Of a stretch of 64,000 bases of DNA, positions 1 to 10,911 are shown piece by piece. The stretch covers positions 555,001 through 619,000 of the forward strand of contig OZ025824.1 in the NCBI GenBank assembly GCA_964019425.1, given 5' to 3'. The notes below the pieces were generated by a model, which was given only the letters and a program-made list of their open reading frames with translations, ran no database searches and was not told the origin of the DNA. Position 1 is the first letter of the stretch, and each line of letters begins with the position of its first letter. Source of the stretch: Flectonema sp. DT1601 (taxonomy: Eukaryota > Euglenozoa > Diplonemea > Diplonemida > Diplonemidae). The position numbers were made by a program, and so were the translations under genes.

Positions 1-276
1 TGCTTAGCATCAGCTGCGGTACATAAAATCCAAACAGCAGACATCCAAAGGAATATTGAGATAAATAGACATAAGAATATCTTTAAAGGTATAAAGATTA
101 ACCCAGGAAATATCAATTGAAAACAATTATACCACGAGGGTCCTTCCGATTTAGTAGAAAACGGGTTGATTGATTCTTCCTTTTTATCAGATTTTCCCAT
201 TTTTTATTTTTTTTTTTTTTCACTGCAACGATAATAGAAATTATTATTATTTTTTTTAGAAAGCAAAACAAACATA

Positions 277-319
<43 letters not shown>

Positions 320-519
320 AATTTACACATCTTTCATTCAAACAACTGAGAGGGGGTTTAAAAAGAAAATGACGTCAAATGAAAAAAAAAATCTTCCAAA
401 CACAGACCTTCTTCCTGTTACGGGAACAAACACCGTATCAACATAAGCTGAAAATACAGGACTTTAAATAAGATAGATGGAAACACACAATAATAAAACA
501 TGATGAAGACGTGAAGCAA
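1..519. other. Intergenic, A/T tracts only
   Basis: No coding region is visible. It holds several homopolymer runs, the longest a poly-A of more than 30 bases near 279-314. It lies downstream of the minus-strand gene that ends at 520, so it probably includes that gene's 3' UTR. I see no RNA gene. Confidence 0.6.
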
Positions 520-2217
520 TCATGTTTCCTTCACAGCAGGAGATAGTAAGCCGTGAGAGGAATATAAAATAGGAACTTCAGGATGAGGCTGGTCTACGTA
601 GTCGGGTTGCTGAGTAGTAACAGACGTCAGTATCGATGATAAAATATTTTTAGTGATGGAGACAGTTGAAGAAATGTTTTGTAATAAAAATAGATTTGGA
701 AATACAACTTGAGGATCCTCAAGAAGTGCGATTGATATTACTTCCTCCCAGGATGGTTTTAAGTTTTCAACTGTCGCAAGAGAAGCAACTGTAATAGCTG
801 TGTCAACATCTCTGTGACTACTACAGCACTGAAGCCAACTATTTACATGACTGTCTGATATAGGAAATTTTCGTCGTTTCATTTCACTCCAAACACCGTA
901 TCCAGATGCCGGTGTTCCAATTTTGAATAGGACATTAAACATCTCTGAATCGTATGATGTTATTTTTTCATCTTTAATTTTCAACCATTTTCTGTATTCT
1001 AAAACTGCTTTAGAAAATCCACAATAACCAAATGAAATAATTCGAGCAAGCCAACATGCAGCTGATGGGGTTTTTGACAATACCTGATCTCTGAACGACA
1101 TCAGATCAACAATAAATGATGTGGGAGCTTGTTGTCTCGCAGCAACTAACGCTACCGATGAGATCATCTCATCCGACATTTTACTTCGAGATTTCAATAA
1201 AGACAAGGCAATTGAATACCTCTCGTGTCGAACTAAAATTGATAAGGCAGTCGCATGTGTCAGGTCACCCGGTGTGTGTTTTGTACATATCAAGTCATAC
1301 ATTTTTTGAACATGCCTAAGAAATTCAGACGTAGATTTATAATTTGATATTTCCGAACCACCAATTTTTTTTAAAATTGCTGACAACGGACCATCACCAA
1401 GAATCACACTCTTGTCTGTTATATCGATCAATATTTTGGAACCAGAGATGTTCTCAAGAGCTTTATCCATCGAACTGTGACTGTGCACTCTCGATAAGAA
1501 TCCTTCATAGGTAAAATCTTGTGTTTTAAATACCCAAGTCTTTTCTTTATGTTTTAACTGTTTTTGTAAAGATAAAATTGTTCTTCTTCGATGTCTTCTT
1601 TTCAATCGAATGAGCCCTCCTACTAATGTGAATACAATTAGTTTTTCATTCTCATATGATCTGGGTGTTACCTTCCAAGTTTTAAGTTTGCCAAAATTAT
1701 CAATAAACCATGTTGGAAAGACAGGTTCGCGATGTTTTTCCTTTGGCATAACCCACAATTCCATTATTGGAAAAATTGAAAATTTCTGAACATTTTTTTT
1801 TCGACGAACATAGTGCAGCGTGTTGAATGCCGACATAATAATATCTCTGGCGATAGTAGCCCTCGGCCTGTAGACAGGATTGTATTTACCAGAACGAGTG
1901 TCGTCATCCACATGAGCAGTCAAGTCTTGCGGTGACGTCGTCGGAATTAGTTGTGAAATGGCGGAATAATGAGAAGTTGAGTCTGGAAAATCCATCATTT
2001 CATCGCCTAGTAGTTTCATTCTGGTTGACATCCAACTGTTTTCTTGTTTTACAAACATTCGTTCGTGTTTTGATATTTCTCTTGTGTTTTCTCTTTCTTC
2101 AATCGTATCGACACTTTTAATCACATCTAGCACATCTCTTACCCTTTTAGGTCTTACTGTAATTGGACCTCCAGGAATGAAGTCCAACACCACTGATAAC
2201 GATGTTGTTTTTTTCAT
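520..2217 (-). CDS. PPR-like helical repeat protein, probably organellar
   Basis: Single open frame of 565 residues starting MKKTTSLSVVLDFIPGG, on the minus strand. The N-terminal third is basic (for example LIRLKRRHRRR around residue 205). The C-terminal half has helix-pair repeats resembling pentatricopeptide motifs, such as the stretches around residues 320-350 (ALSILVRHERYSIALSLLKS) and 430-500 (FNVLFKIG... VWSEMKRRKFPISDSHVNSW). PPR-type proteins bind single-stranded RNA in mitochondria or plastids. That role is an inference from the family, because the repeats are degenerate and I cannot identify an orthologue. No internal stop and no clear intron. Base composition matches the neighbouring genes, so it looks like a native host gene. 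It could instead be another alpha-solenoid protein. Confidence 0.6.
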   Translation of the reverse strand: MKKTTSLSVVLDFIPGGPITVRPKRVRDVLDVIKSVDTIEERENTREISKHERMFVKQENSWMSTRMKLLGDEMMDFPDSTSHYSAISQLIPTTSPQDLTAHVDDDTRSGKYNPVYRPRATIARDIIMSAFNTLHYVRRKKNVQKFSIFPIMELWVMPKEKHREPVFPTWFIDNFGKLKTWKVTPRSYENEKLIVFTLVGGLIRLKRRHRRRTILSLQKQLKHKEKTWVFKTQDFTYEGFLSRVHSHSSMDKALENISGSKILIDITDKSVILGDGPLSAILKKIGGSEISNYKSTSEFLRHVQKMYDLICTKHTPGDLTHATALSILVRHERYSIALSLLKSRSKMSDEMISSVALVAARQQAPTSFIVDLMSFRDQVLSKTPSAACWLARIISFGYCGFSKAVLEYRKWLKIKDEKITSYDSEMFNVLFKIGTPASGYGVWSEMKRRKFPISDSHVNSWLQCCSSHRDVDTAITVASLATVENLKPSWEEVISIALLEDPQVVFPNLFLLQNISSTVSITKNILSSILTSVTTQQPDYVDQPHPEVPILYSSHGLLSPAVKET

Positions 2218-2535
2218 TATTTAGAAAATTTTAACATTTTTTTTTTGTTTACTGTTTTGTTTGAATGATTTTTTTTTTTGTTTTTGTTTTGCAAATATTA
2301 ACTATTCTTAAAAATGAACTACAGGATTTTTTTTTGTCTAGTGTGGTGTTTTTTTTTTTTTTTTTTTTTTCAACATGCAACTAACTGCTGCCTAACAAAG
2401 GGGAGATTTTTCCTTTCTTTTTAAAAAAAAAAAAAAAAAAACTCTATAATAAAAAGTCTACCAAATAAAATTCAAGGCAGGCAAGGGGAACTGGAAGGAA
2501 AACATAAAAATCAACAACATACTTTTGGGAAATAC

Positions 2536-2566
<31 letters not shown>

Positions 2567-2794
2567 AGCTGATCGATTTGACTCAAAGCCACAATAGAAC
2601 AGAAACACAGACATCGATAAAGAAAGTAAACAAAATAAAAATCTAATAAATAACAACGGTGCAGGTGTGTCTTGGAAGAACCACAACCCTTCAATAACAG
2701 AATCTAAAAAAATAAAATAACATCTAATTATCACCACTATACGACGTAGAAGAAGGACACTTTGAAGGTAACAGGACAGATCGCCAGGTTAGTA
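2218..2794. other. Intergenic, low complexity
   Basis: Dominated by poly-T and poly-A runs (about 2350-2370, 2423-2440 and 2536-2565). Short open frames here read through homopolymers and are not credible genes. It separates two genes that are both on the minus strand. Confidence 0.6.
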
Positions 2795-5672
2795 CTAAAT
2801 CCTAAGAGATAGTCTTCCCTTTCTTTTAGGTACACGTGTTTCCTTAGCGAAGTAGGTGGAGCTATCTTCTCCGTAGCTACGACCAGCTTGTGAAATATTA
2901 TCAAACTGGTCACTGCGAGTTGTAAGGGCGCTCAGCTTTGGAGGAGAGTCTAACTTGAAACCTGTCGGCATTAGAGGAGGTCCTTGCGGCATACAACGAT
3001 AGTCAGCATCGATAGCCAACTCCATTGGTACTACTGGACTTGGTGAGTTTTCTTGTTCACATCGATACTGTCTAATGCTGTTCTTTTCCTTTTCGTGTTG
3101 GTACTTCTTCTTCATCTTGCCATATGCTTCGATCACTTTTTCTAATTTCTTCTTTAATACTTCTTCCCGTCCATCTCTTCTCTTTGCGCGGGCCAGTTCC
3201 TCCTCCTGATTGGCTGCCATGTTTCTCATCTTTTGAGTCTCACCTTCGAAGCGCCTGTTGTTGGAAGTCAACCTTTCTAACTGTTCAGTTAGACTTCTGA
3301 TCTTTTGATTGTATGATACGATACTATCTTGATTACCCTGTTTGTTTGATGAGGTTTTGGAGTATTTTTATTTTATTTTAAAATCAGAAAACCCCCCCCG
3401 AATTCAAAAACAACTATCAAAGAACTATACCTCGTGCAGGTCTTTCAGCTGCTGTTTGAGCGCGTCATTCTGACTGAGCTCTCTCTTGACTTTCTTCTCA
3501 AGTCGGGTAACAACTGACTGGGTATTCTGATTGATTATTTGTGTGATAATTATTTCTTAAAGGGACAGGAGGGTAATACAACTTGTGGTGGTATAAATAA
3601 GATTTTGTTAAAACAAAAACAACACACCTTCAGTTCATCATATACGCTGGCGGATTCAGCGATCTTGTCTTCTAAGTCAGTGATTGAGGACATCATCTCA
3701 ACAACTTCTAAGTCACGTGAAGCAACTTCTTCCTCGAGTCTTGCTTTTTCCTGTTCCTTTTCTTTTAATGTTTGGCTCAACTGGGAGAGCTGTTCCTCAG
3801 TGTGAAAGAAGCTTTCGGCCTGCTGTTTCAGTGACTCAATCTCTTCTTCTTTTGTTTCTACTTCCGACACGAGGAACTCCAACTCGTGGCTTCTGTCTTC
3901 AGCGAGATTCGTTAGCTCTTCTACAGTATTGCGATCGACCTGTTTGGTGTTGTGTTGTTTGTTTTGGTTTGTACTCTATTTAATAACACCTCAAAGAACT
4001 AAAAGTACATACCTGTTGTTCATCTCTGTGTCTCGCGTTACTTAGTCGAACGGAAGCGAGTTCGGTTTGGAGTTGTTGAGCTGTTGTTTGTCCAGCTAAC
4101 TGATCTTGTAATTGTTTTATATTCCTGGTAGCCGTTTGAACTTCTTCCAATCCCTCAGCATTTGCTACCTTCACAGTTACTAATTCCTCACGCAAGGCTT
4201 TCTTTTCTTCTCCAAGGATACTGATCTCACTCTGCAAGATAGCGATTTCGTCATCAGCCTGAGTACGTTCTTTTTTAATTTGACGTTGTAGGGTTTCACA
4301 ATACTCGCGATGTTCTTCTTCAAGTTGTCTGCGTAGCTCTTCAGATTCTGAGACTTTTTGTTCGTATGTTTGTTGTCTTTCCAGGACAGTTGCGAGTTCA
4401 GTGCGAAGGCCGTCCTCGTTTTGAAGATGACGAGTGCAGCTCAGTCTTGATTCTATTAGCTTTACTTCTGTTTCAGCAGCAGCTTCCCCGGCAAGAAAGA
4501 AGTTTCTGGCTTCTTCTTCCGCTCGCTCGCAACGTTGTCTGAGGATTTCAAGGGGTCCCACAACTGGTTCACTTGGTGCAGAATTCTTTTTTCTCACGTC
4601 GCGAGGGACAGCTGGGCGGTTGGTTCTTGATTTAGGTTGCGGCTTCTTGTGCTGATTTTCAAATAACTTCGCTTGCTTTACCGCGTTTTCAGCCTGTTCT
4701 GCTCTCGAAGCCAGTTGGCCAATGCGCTGCTCGCGCTTTTGAATCTCTGACTCAAGTTCTGTGAGCCTTTGCTGTGCTCCGACCTTGTTTTCTGCGAACT
4801 CAATCAGCTGTTTTTGGTACTCATCGAGCTTCTGTACTTGATCGCGTACTATGTCATCCCTCTTAGAGATGCTAGCGCGGGATGCCGAAAGCAATCCTTC
4901 GTACTCGCCAAGTTTATTTAATTTTTCATTCAACTTGTGAGACTGATCCTCAGCTTGCGTTTTAAGCAAACGAAGTTGCTCCTCAGCGTGATGAAGTTGC
5001 TGGTGAAGGTTAGAAAGTTCTTGCGAGTGATTTGGAGGTGGGAGGCTGGCCCTGGCAGTGTTAACAACTTCAGCAATTTGGTTGGCAGCAGATTTTACTG
5101 TTTCCATCTTTGAGGCATCCTGAACTACAGATTCAGATAACTGAAGTTGAAAGATACTACACTGAGACTCAAGCGATGAAATCTTTTCATCTTTTTGAGA
5201 AACAGATTCCCAGGCCAAGTCTGCCTGGTGTTTGTTCCACCGAACTTCTTCTCTCAGTGAGTCCAATTCAGATTTCATTCTCGTCATTTCAGGATTCTCA
5301 TCACTGATGTTGTACAACAGATCAGTTTCACTCTTTAAAGAGACTACAGCATCACGATTTCTAGCGCAACTCATCCTTGCGGCATTTAATTCTCTTTCGA
5401 GATTGTGTTGATTTTGATTGTGTCGATTACAACTCATACGAGCGTCTCTCAATTGCTCAAATAGAGAATGAACCTTATCGTCTCCATTTGCTTCAGCGGA
5501 TTCAATTTGTTGCTGCAGCAGGGTACCTCTCTCTTTTTCTAAGTCCATAATCAGTGTTTGATATTCATCACTTAAGTCGCTTGCAATCTTTTGAGCCTTC
5601 AGAGTTGTTTCTCTTTCAGCTTTCAGTTGCTGGTATTCCTCTATGTCTGATGTATTCATGTTGACCAGTTGT
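2795..5672 (-). CDS. Long coiled-coil protein, four exons visible
   Basis: Minus strand, spliced. Exons in coding order: 5672-4013, 3939-3628, about 3526-3431 (the acceptor could also be at 3517) and 3337-2795. Donors read CAG/GTATGT, AAG/GTGTGT and GAG/GTATAG; acceptors end in CAG. The last three exons join in phase 0 and keep the heptad pattern. The first ATG in exon 1 gives MNTSDIEEYQQLKAERET. A splice acceptor (TTTTTAG) lies just upstream at 5673, so a 5' exon, coding or untranslated, is likely and was not found. The protein, roughly 860 residues, is almost entirely E/Q/K/L-rich coiled coil with a short basic tail ending KRKGRLSLRI. Such proteins are usually scaffolds of cytoskeleton, centrosome or Golgi. 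There is no catalytic domain and I do not recognise the family. Confidence 0.8.
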
Positions 5673-5906
5673 CTAAAAATAAAAATATAAATAACCACAT
5701 AAACAACTAATATTAATCAAAAGACACTTCAAAAAAAGAGATCTCAATCATAATTTTCCATAGTTGTTGACTGAAAGACAAAAGAACGTAACGAACAATA
5801 AACCTACATTATCTCTTACCATTCTACAATAACAGAACTCATCTACGCAAAGTACAGAAGAGAATAAATAAAGCACAACGAGAAGTCTAATGTAATCGAC
5901 GCATTA

Positions 5907-6476
5907 TTAAGAAGTAGAGAAGTGTTGGGGTATATTGTTAAATTCATTGCTATTACACGAAGGGATAGACATAAGTGACGTAATACTATCAGCTGAAACA
6001 GAACGTTCATGAGAAACACTGATAGCAACTGGTTGCTGAGGAAGTGAATCACTTGAAAGATGTTTAGTAGTAACAAGTGCGGCGTGTTCTTCAGCATGTG
6101 AAAATGGGTAACAAGAATTTAGGTAAGGGGTGGCCTCGCTCCAAAACTGCTGACCCATCATGCGGAGTTCAGGAGATATGTGCTTCGCTGCTTCATCTAA
6201 GTGAGTGTCACTAATACATTCTGACACCGCTGCGAGTATTTCTGGTTTTGATTGAAACAAACGAAAAACTTCATCAAAAGTCGATAAATTGATCGATTCG
6301 AAGACGGCATTTAATTCATCAGTTGTGACCATCTGAACGGCTTCCAAATCAAGATTATTACCTAAAGCTGCAATATCTTGTCTGTTAACTAGTTTTTTTA
6401 TCTCCGTAGTTTTTACTCGACTCTCACCTGCCAGACGTGTCCCAACATTTGGAACCCAGTTGAGTGATGTGCTCAT
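5907..6476 (-). CDS. Unknown 189-residue protein
   Basis: Open frame starting MSTSLNWVPNVGTRLAGES and ending PQHFSTS, directly after a poly-T run on the plus strand that marks its 5' side. It is acidic and helical between residues 40 and 110, then serine-rich, with no transmembrane segment or signal peptide. A plausible splice donor (GCAG/GTGAGAG) occurs near codon 16, but joining it to the acceptor at 5673 puts a stop just before MNTS, so I treat this as its own gene. I do not recognise the family. It lies 0.23 kb upstream of the coiled-coil gene on the same strand. Confidence 0.55.
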   Translation of the reverse strand: MSTSLNWVPNVGTRLAGESRVKTTEIKKLVNRQDIAALGNNLDLEAVQMVTTDELNAVFESINLSTFDEVFRLFQSKPEILAAVSECISDTHLDEAAKHISPELRMMGQQFWSEATPYLNSCYPFSHAEEHAALVTTKHLSSDSLPQQPVAISVSHERSVSADSITSLMSIPSCNSNEFNNIPQHFSTS

Positions 6477-6619
6477 TTTTTTTTTTTTTTTTTTTTTTCA
6501 CTTTGGTTGGTTTGGCTTTTGGAAGGAAAGCGTAATAAATTCAACTTCAGTGGGAGAAGGGGGGGAAAAAAATATATATCCAAGGAGAAAAACTTTATAA
6601 TCCATTTTTACGCAAATTA

Positions 6620-6835
6620 CTGCAACAGGAATTATTCTCGTGAGGAGAAAAAAATCAAACGAATTTTCTTTTCGAAAATTATCAAATTCACGAGAACTTT
6701 TCCTCACGAGGATTATCCCTTACTAGATTGCTTGGTGAGGAATAAAAATCCAGATAACTTTTTTTTTGTTTTGTTTTTTTTTTTTCTATCTCAGCCCAAA
6801 TTCACGAGAACATTTCCTCACGAGGATAAGTATAA
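6620..6835. repeat. Degraded TA-flanked MITE-like patch
   Basis: Starts with CTGCAACAGGAATTATTCTC after TTA, very close to the end of the MITE at 11902. It then holds two direct copies of a CACGAGAAC...TTCCTCACGAGGAT motif (near 6690-6715 and 6800-6830), which mirrors the subterminal motif repetition of the other MITEs here. No matching far end is visible, so this is probably a truncated or diverged relative. Confidence 0.35.
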
Positions 6836-6954
6836 GGTACGCGATAACAACATTACAAAAAAAAGAAAATCATTTTCGGTTAATATAAATAACCGAAAAG
6901 AAGAAAAGAACGAACTTTTAATCTTTTTCTACAAACGGAACCAAACAAGTTGTC

Positions 6955-7215
6955 AAGTTGTAGTTAGAATATGAGTTTAAATTAAAAAAAAGGTGTCACC
7001 GAATCAAAATATATTTTAAAAAAAAAAGAAAGAAAAAAAAAGAAAAAACTCAAAAACGCAATTGTTCTGCTGTTCTATAAAACACTGTGGAATATGTAGT
7101 TTCAGGCCATAATCTTATACTATTTTTGTCAGTAAGTTTTTAAGGGACTTCATTCCAGTTTTTTTAATGAGACCTCTCAATGGTTATTTCAAGAACTGAT
7201 TTCTTAATGTTCTTA
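6955..7215 (+). repeat. Dispersed repeat D1, copy 1
   Basis: Shares a long run with 11560-11812: AGAATATGAGTTTAA, then ATTGTTCTGCTGTTC, CACTGTGGAATA, GTAGTTTCAGG, GGGACTTCATTCCAGTT and AACTGATTTCTTAATGT, in the same order and spacing. The copies differ by small indels. No coding capacity or clear terminal structure, so the class is unknown. Confidence 0.7.
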
Positions 7216-7266
7216 ATTGGTATCAATCAATTAAAAAAAAACAACAAATGTTTTCAACCAAATCAG

Positions 7267-7605
7267 AAATTTCGTAGGACAACAAACAAATAATGGTTGG
7301 GTTTCGAGTTAAAATTAAAAATCTTTCTTCGGAACATTCCTTACCCCAGCCTCTTCAGCGAAGAAAGCAAGGGACACTGCGGTGTCAGGCCTGTCCTTCT
7401 CATCGCATCAGTTGTCAGTATTAATAATTATCAGTCAATCAAAAAAAAAAAAGTAAAATTTCGTAGGACAACAAACAAGTTGGTTTCGGGCTAAGATTAA
7501 AAACAATCTTTCTTCGGACCATTTCCCTTACCCAGCCCTCTTCAGCGAAGAAAGCAAGGGGGACACTGCGGTCCCAGGCCCGTCCTACTCATCGCGTTTG
7601 CTCAT
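7267..7605 (+). repeat. Local direct duplication
   Basis: Two diverged copies (about 7267-7410 and 7456-7600) share AAATTTCGTAGGACAACAAA, TCTTTCTTCGGA, CTCTTCAGCGAAGAAAGCAA and GACACTGCGGT. The phrase AGGACAACAAACA recurs again at about 7607. Each copy contains CTTTCTTCG and CGAAGAAAG, an inverted pair that could fold. Class unknown. Confidence 0.65.
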
Positions 7606-8674
7606 AGGACAACAAACATTAGTTAGTTAATTAGTTTTCTTTATATCACCCCTAGGCGCATCAATTTCTTTAAAAAGCTACTAATAGATTACAATAACAA
7701 AAAGAAGAAAGGAAAAGGGAACGAACTCTAACAGGTGGGGTTGAATGTTTGAATTTATAAAATACAAACTGTATTGTATCATATTAACACGAACGATAAT
7801 TTAAAAAACCCGTTAAGGATACAGCAACGTGAACAGGGCTACATTGATACCGTATTATCAAGCTGAGGGAAAGAAAAAAAAAGTGTTGTCCTTATCATAA
7901 TGTTCAATGGCCATTGAGAGTTCAGTTTTTTTTTTTTTTTTTTTATATTGGTAAGAACCGTTTGAATCAACAAACCACGATGAGAACAAAACTCAAAAAC
8001 ATTAAAAAAAAAAAAACATAAGACAAGAAAGTGTGAGGGATAAATCAGAACTTACAAAAAGCAGTAGGGCAGTTAAGAAAAGAACGAAGGGAAAAAATAA
8101 ACTTCCCCCCACTACACGCAATAACATCTCAACAAAAAAAATAAAGAAAATAATTGATAAGAGTATCAAAGAGGATATAATAAGTTAATATTAATTTCTC
8201 TATAAAAAAGAATTGGCTTTATCTTAAACTATACAGAAAATAATGATATAACAACTGTGATTTTTTGTTTGTGCACGAAACCGTGAACCGACTTAAACTG
8301 ATAAAGCTAAAGGAGGTTTACGTGTGCTGCCAACATTCTTTTTCGTTCTTACAATACTTGTTAAATGCAAAAAATAATTACCTTCTAAGCTGATCATACG
8401 TACCAACACTGTAGTCATCAAAATGAAATCAGAGAACGCAGGCACGATGGTGCAATCGACGGTGCGTACCATGGAATTCAGTTGAAGACTTTCAAAGGGG
8501 GCTGACCTAACTACAGATCGTCACAAAAAGGATCGTTTTTTTGTGTTTTCTTAGATTCATCTTGTTCCTGTTTTTTTTTAATTGATATTGCTAACCATTT
8601 AATATAAAATAGTTCAACAAGTTGAATTGAGTTGAGTACGTCTACTCATAACACTACTAACAAAAAGACAATAT

Positions 8675-10228
8675 TCATACGTCAGGCCAACCAAACGGAG
8701 AAGCAGGGTACGAGAATGACTTTTTCACGTAAGCGATCACAGCAATAGCATAAAATATCAAGAAAGGTATTCCCAATGCGTACAAGACAACAATGCTCTT
8801 ACTAAGTGTAGTGGCAAACCAAACAATGTTCAAGATTATGTAAAGAATTGGACACCAAATCCTCCAAGTTTCTTCAAAACGCTGTATTTGAGTCCTTGTT
8901 ACCGCATAGTTGAAAACAAAAATAGCTGAGCGAGGCTCTGCTTCAAAACCAACGCTAAGATTATGTTGTAAGATGCGAGATGCTTCTCTGAATGTTACTT
9001 TAGCACCAGATCGTTTGGTCATATTTTCTATCTCCTGATCACTAATGGTTCGACCTCTGTCACCTGCAGCGCTCTTTATTAGTGATCGTAGTTCTGACTT
9101 AGTAATACAATCCTCACTATGAATATCAATCGAAGCGAATAATTCTCGAATTTCTGCATCGAACATAGCCTTTTGTTTTTTATCAGTATTGCCTTCCGTA
9201 GCACGTCCTGCAGCTCCCCTCCTACGCTTTAGTTCGTTAACCTTGTTTTCATTAATCTTTACCAATGTGGTAGCATAATTAACCAAACAATACTCACCAA
9301 CGTTTCCAACAACGAAAACTATGCAAATGATATACATATAGTCCATCGCAGTAAAGTGATTAACCACCGGAATATCAGATTCAAATGAAGCTAAAAGGTT
9401 AATAGTAGTCAGTACCGTAATTAAAGATATCGCAACTCGAGCTGGTGCTGCTTCTATACTAATAAAACAACCAGCAAAAGACGACAATAAAATTAACCAA
9501 ATTTGAGAAAACGGAATCAAAGAACGATCTGGAGCCCTATCAAATAACCAGATCAACTCAATTTTAGAGAATAGATTTCCACCTATTTCTGAGGTTGCGA
9601 TGTTAAAGTTTGGGACTCCAAGTGTGTAAGAGCCAACAGTTCCGACGCCTTGTTCAAACGCAATGGTTTTTTTAAATTTATCAGTTGGATGTGGTCTGGT
9701 ATAAGTGACCTCCTCAGGACTATATCCAAATGACTCCATTGAGGTAATGCATTCCTGTCTGTCGTATGGAAAGAAATAGAAATCCATCCCGCAAAACAAG
9801 GTAATAACAATCCTCTTTGACCACAACACATCACCATTTCTCTTAACCAGAATGTACTCTTCATCACCAGGGGAGACAATTTTATTTGCATTTGAAAAGA
9901 ACGTATCAGGTTTCCATAAAGAATCTGGATTAACATGTGTCAGCCAATCCTGAGTACAGTTCGCATACTGCGAAGTGTTTTCCCAAGCTAGCCTTTGATC
10001 TAACCAAGCTTGTCTGTAATACATATTTAATTGGTACGTCTGTCTCTTCGTATCAAAGCTGTTAATTTTCGTTACTGTCGATGTGAACCTTACTTCAACT
10101 GGACCATTCTGACCTGCCGACACCGGGTCAACAGAACGTTGATAGCCTACACTCGATAGATGACCTGATAAATCATACTGACATGATAGAGTATTAACAA
10201 ACAACACGATCAACAATTCAGCTGCCAT
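8675..10228 (-). CDS. Cys-loop ligand-gated ion channel, anion type, with EF-hand-like loop
   Basis: Single-exon 517-residue protein. A weak signal peptide (1-16) precedes an extracellular ligand-binding domain with WLDQRLAW (75-82), WKPDTFFSNAN (105-115) and the signature disulfide C146-C160 with exactly 13 residues between. Membrane segments: M1 about 239-258, M2 about 261-281 with the PAR motif (262-264) and TVLTT that mark chloride-selective GABA/glycine-type channels, M3 about 295-319, and C-terminal M4 in the 457-500 region. The M3-M4 loop (320-455) carries a helix-loop-helix with a 12-residue EF-like loop, D368 to E379 with I375 at position 8, and a second degenerate half near 405-420. 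The usual glycine at loop position 6 is D373 and position 3 is H370, so calcium binding is uncertain. It would assemble as a pentamer in the plasma membrane. The ligand cannot be told from sequence. Confidence 0.93.
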   Translation of the reverse strand: MAAELLIVLFVNTLSCQYDLSGHLSSVGYQRSVDPVSAGQNGPVEVRFTSTVTKINSFDTKRQTYQLNMYYRQAWLDQRLAWENTSQYANCTQDWLTHVNPDSLWKPDTFFSNANKIVSPGDEEYILVKRNGDVLWSKRIVITLFCGMDFYFFPYDRQECITSMESFGYSPEEVTYTRPHPTDKFKKTIAFEQGVGTVGSYTLGVPNFNIATSEIGGNLFSKIELIWLFDRAPDRSLIPFSQIWLILLSSFAGCFISIEAAPARVAISLITVLTTINLLASFESDIPVVNHFTAMDYMYIICIVFVVGNVGEYCLVNYATTLVKINENKVNELKRRRGAAGRATEGNTDKKQKAMFDAEIRELFASIDIHSEDCITKSELRSLIKSAAGDRGRTISDQEIENMTKRSGAKVTFREASRILQHNLSVGFEAEPRSAIFVFNYAVTRTQIQRFEETWRIWCPILYIILNIVWFATTLSKSIVVLYALGIPFLIFYAIAVIAYVKKSFSYPASPFGWPDV

Positions 10229-10911
10229 TTATACATAAGTAGGTATGCTGTTAGAATTAATACTTATATTACGGTGGTAATGTCATTGGAATTTTACAAC
10301 TGATGTGATCACATATTTCCCGGAATACCTGTGAATGGGGGACCAATAAGAAATTACTCAGCATCCGCAACATTCCAAAAAAAAAAAAAAAAAAAACAAC
10401 AGAAACAAACAAAAAAAAAAACACTTTATTTTTTTTCTTTATAAGATCATGTTGATCATAATTTAGGAATCACAATGTTGATAATAAACTTCTAGGAACT
10501 ACAAAACACATAACCAGTTGTATGCTGTAAGCATAGCCAGTAACATATACAAAAGTGCTCCAAAGCTTTCATAGAGGTTTTATTAACCAAAGAACCAGTA
10601 ACAATAAAATATATAAAAAAAAAGAAGAATTTTCAAGAAGAAAAAAAAAACTTTGTGAATTTTTTATCCTCTCCTTCATTTTTTTTTTTTTTTTTTTTTT
10701 TTTTTGTTTCTGGTAAAATACACTGGGGGAAGGGTCTCGTTTGATACGATTCCTAATATTCCTTTTTTTTTTTTCCTTTTTTTTTTTTTTTTTTTCCTAT
10801 TATTTTTCGTTCATAAACACTAAATCCACAAAGCTCCAAAAAAGACATGTCACAAAAGTGACAATCGCGGTTGTTATCCAACTGACTGCCGCACTGTAAA
10901 AATTAATGCAA
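10229..10911. other. Intergenic, homopolymer-rich
   Basis: No gene seen. Poly-A (about 10377-10396) and several poly-T tracts (10679-10705, 10763-10797). It lies between two minus-strand genes and would hold the receptor promoter and the 3' UTR of the CX9C gene. Confidence 0.6.

Larger units (their letters stand above)
6477..8674. other. Gene-free interval with short repeats
   Basis: About 2.2 kb between the 189-residue gene and the receptor gene. It contains a MITE-like patch (6620-6835), one copy of a dispersed repeat (6955-7215) and a local direct duplication (7267-7605). The rest is A/T-rich with no convincing frame. Part probably serves as the 3' UTR of the receptor and the promoter of the 189-residue gene. 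Confidence 0.6.

Noticed and set aside
2444-2737. 97-residue minus frame with a Phe run
   Set aside because: It reads through a poly-A tract and has no domain or codon signal; taken as UTR or intergenic sequence.
5907-6440. Splicing the 189-residue frame to the coiled-coil gene through the GCAG/GTGAGAG donor
   Set aside because: Joining to the acceptor at 5673 puts a stop just before MNTS, so the two are kept as separate genes.
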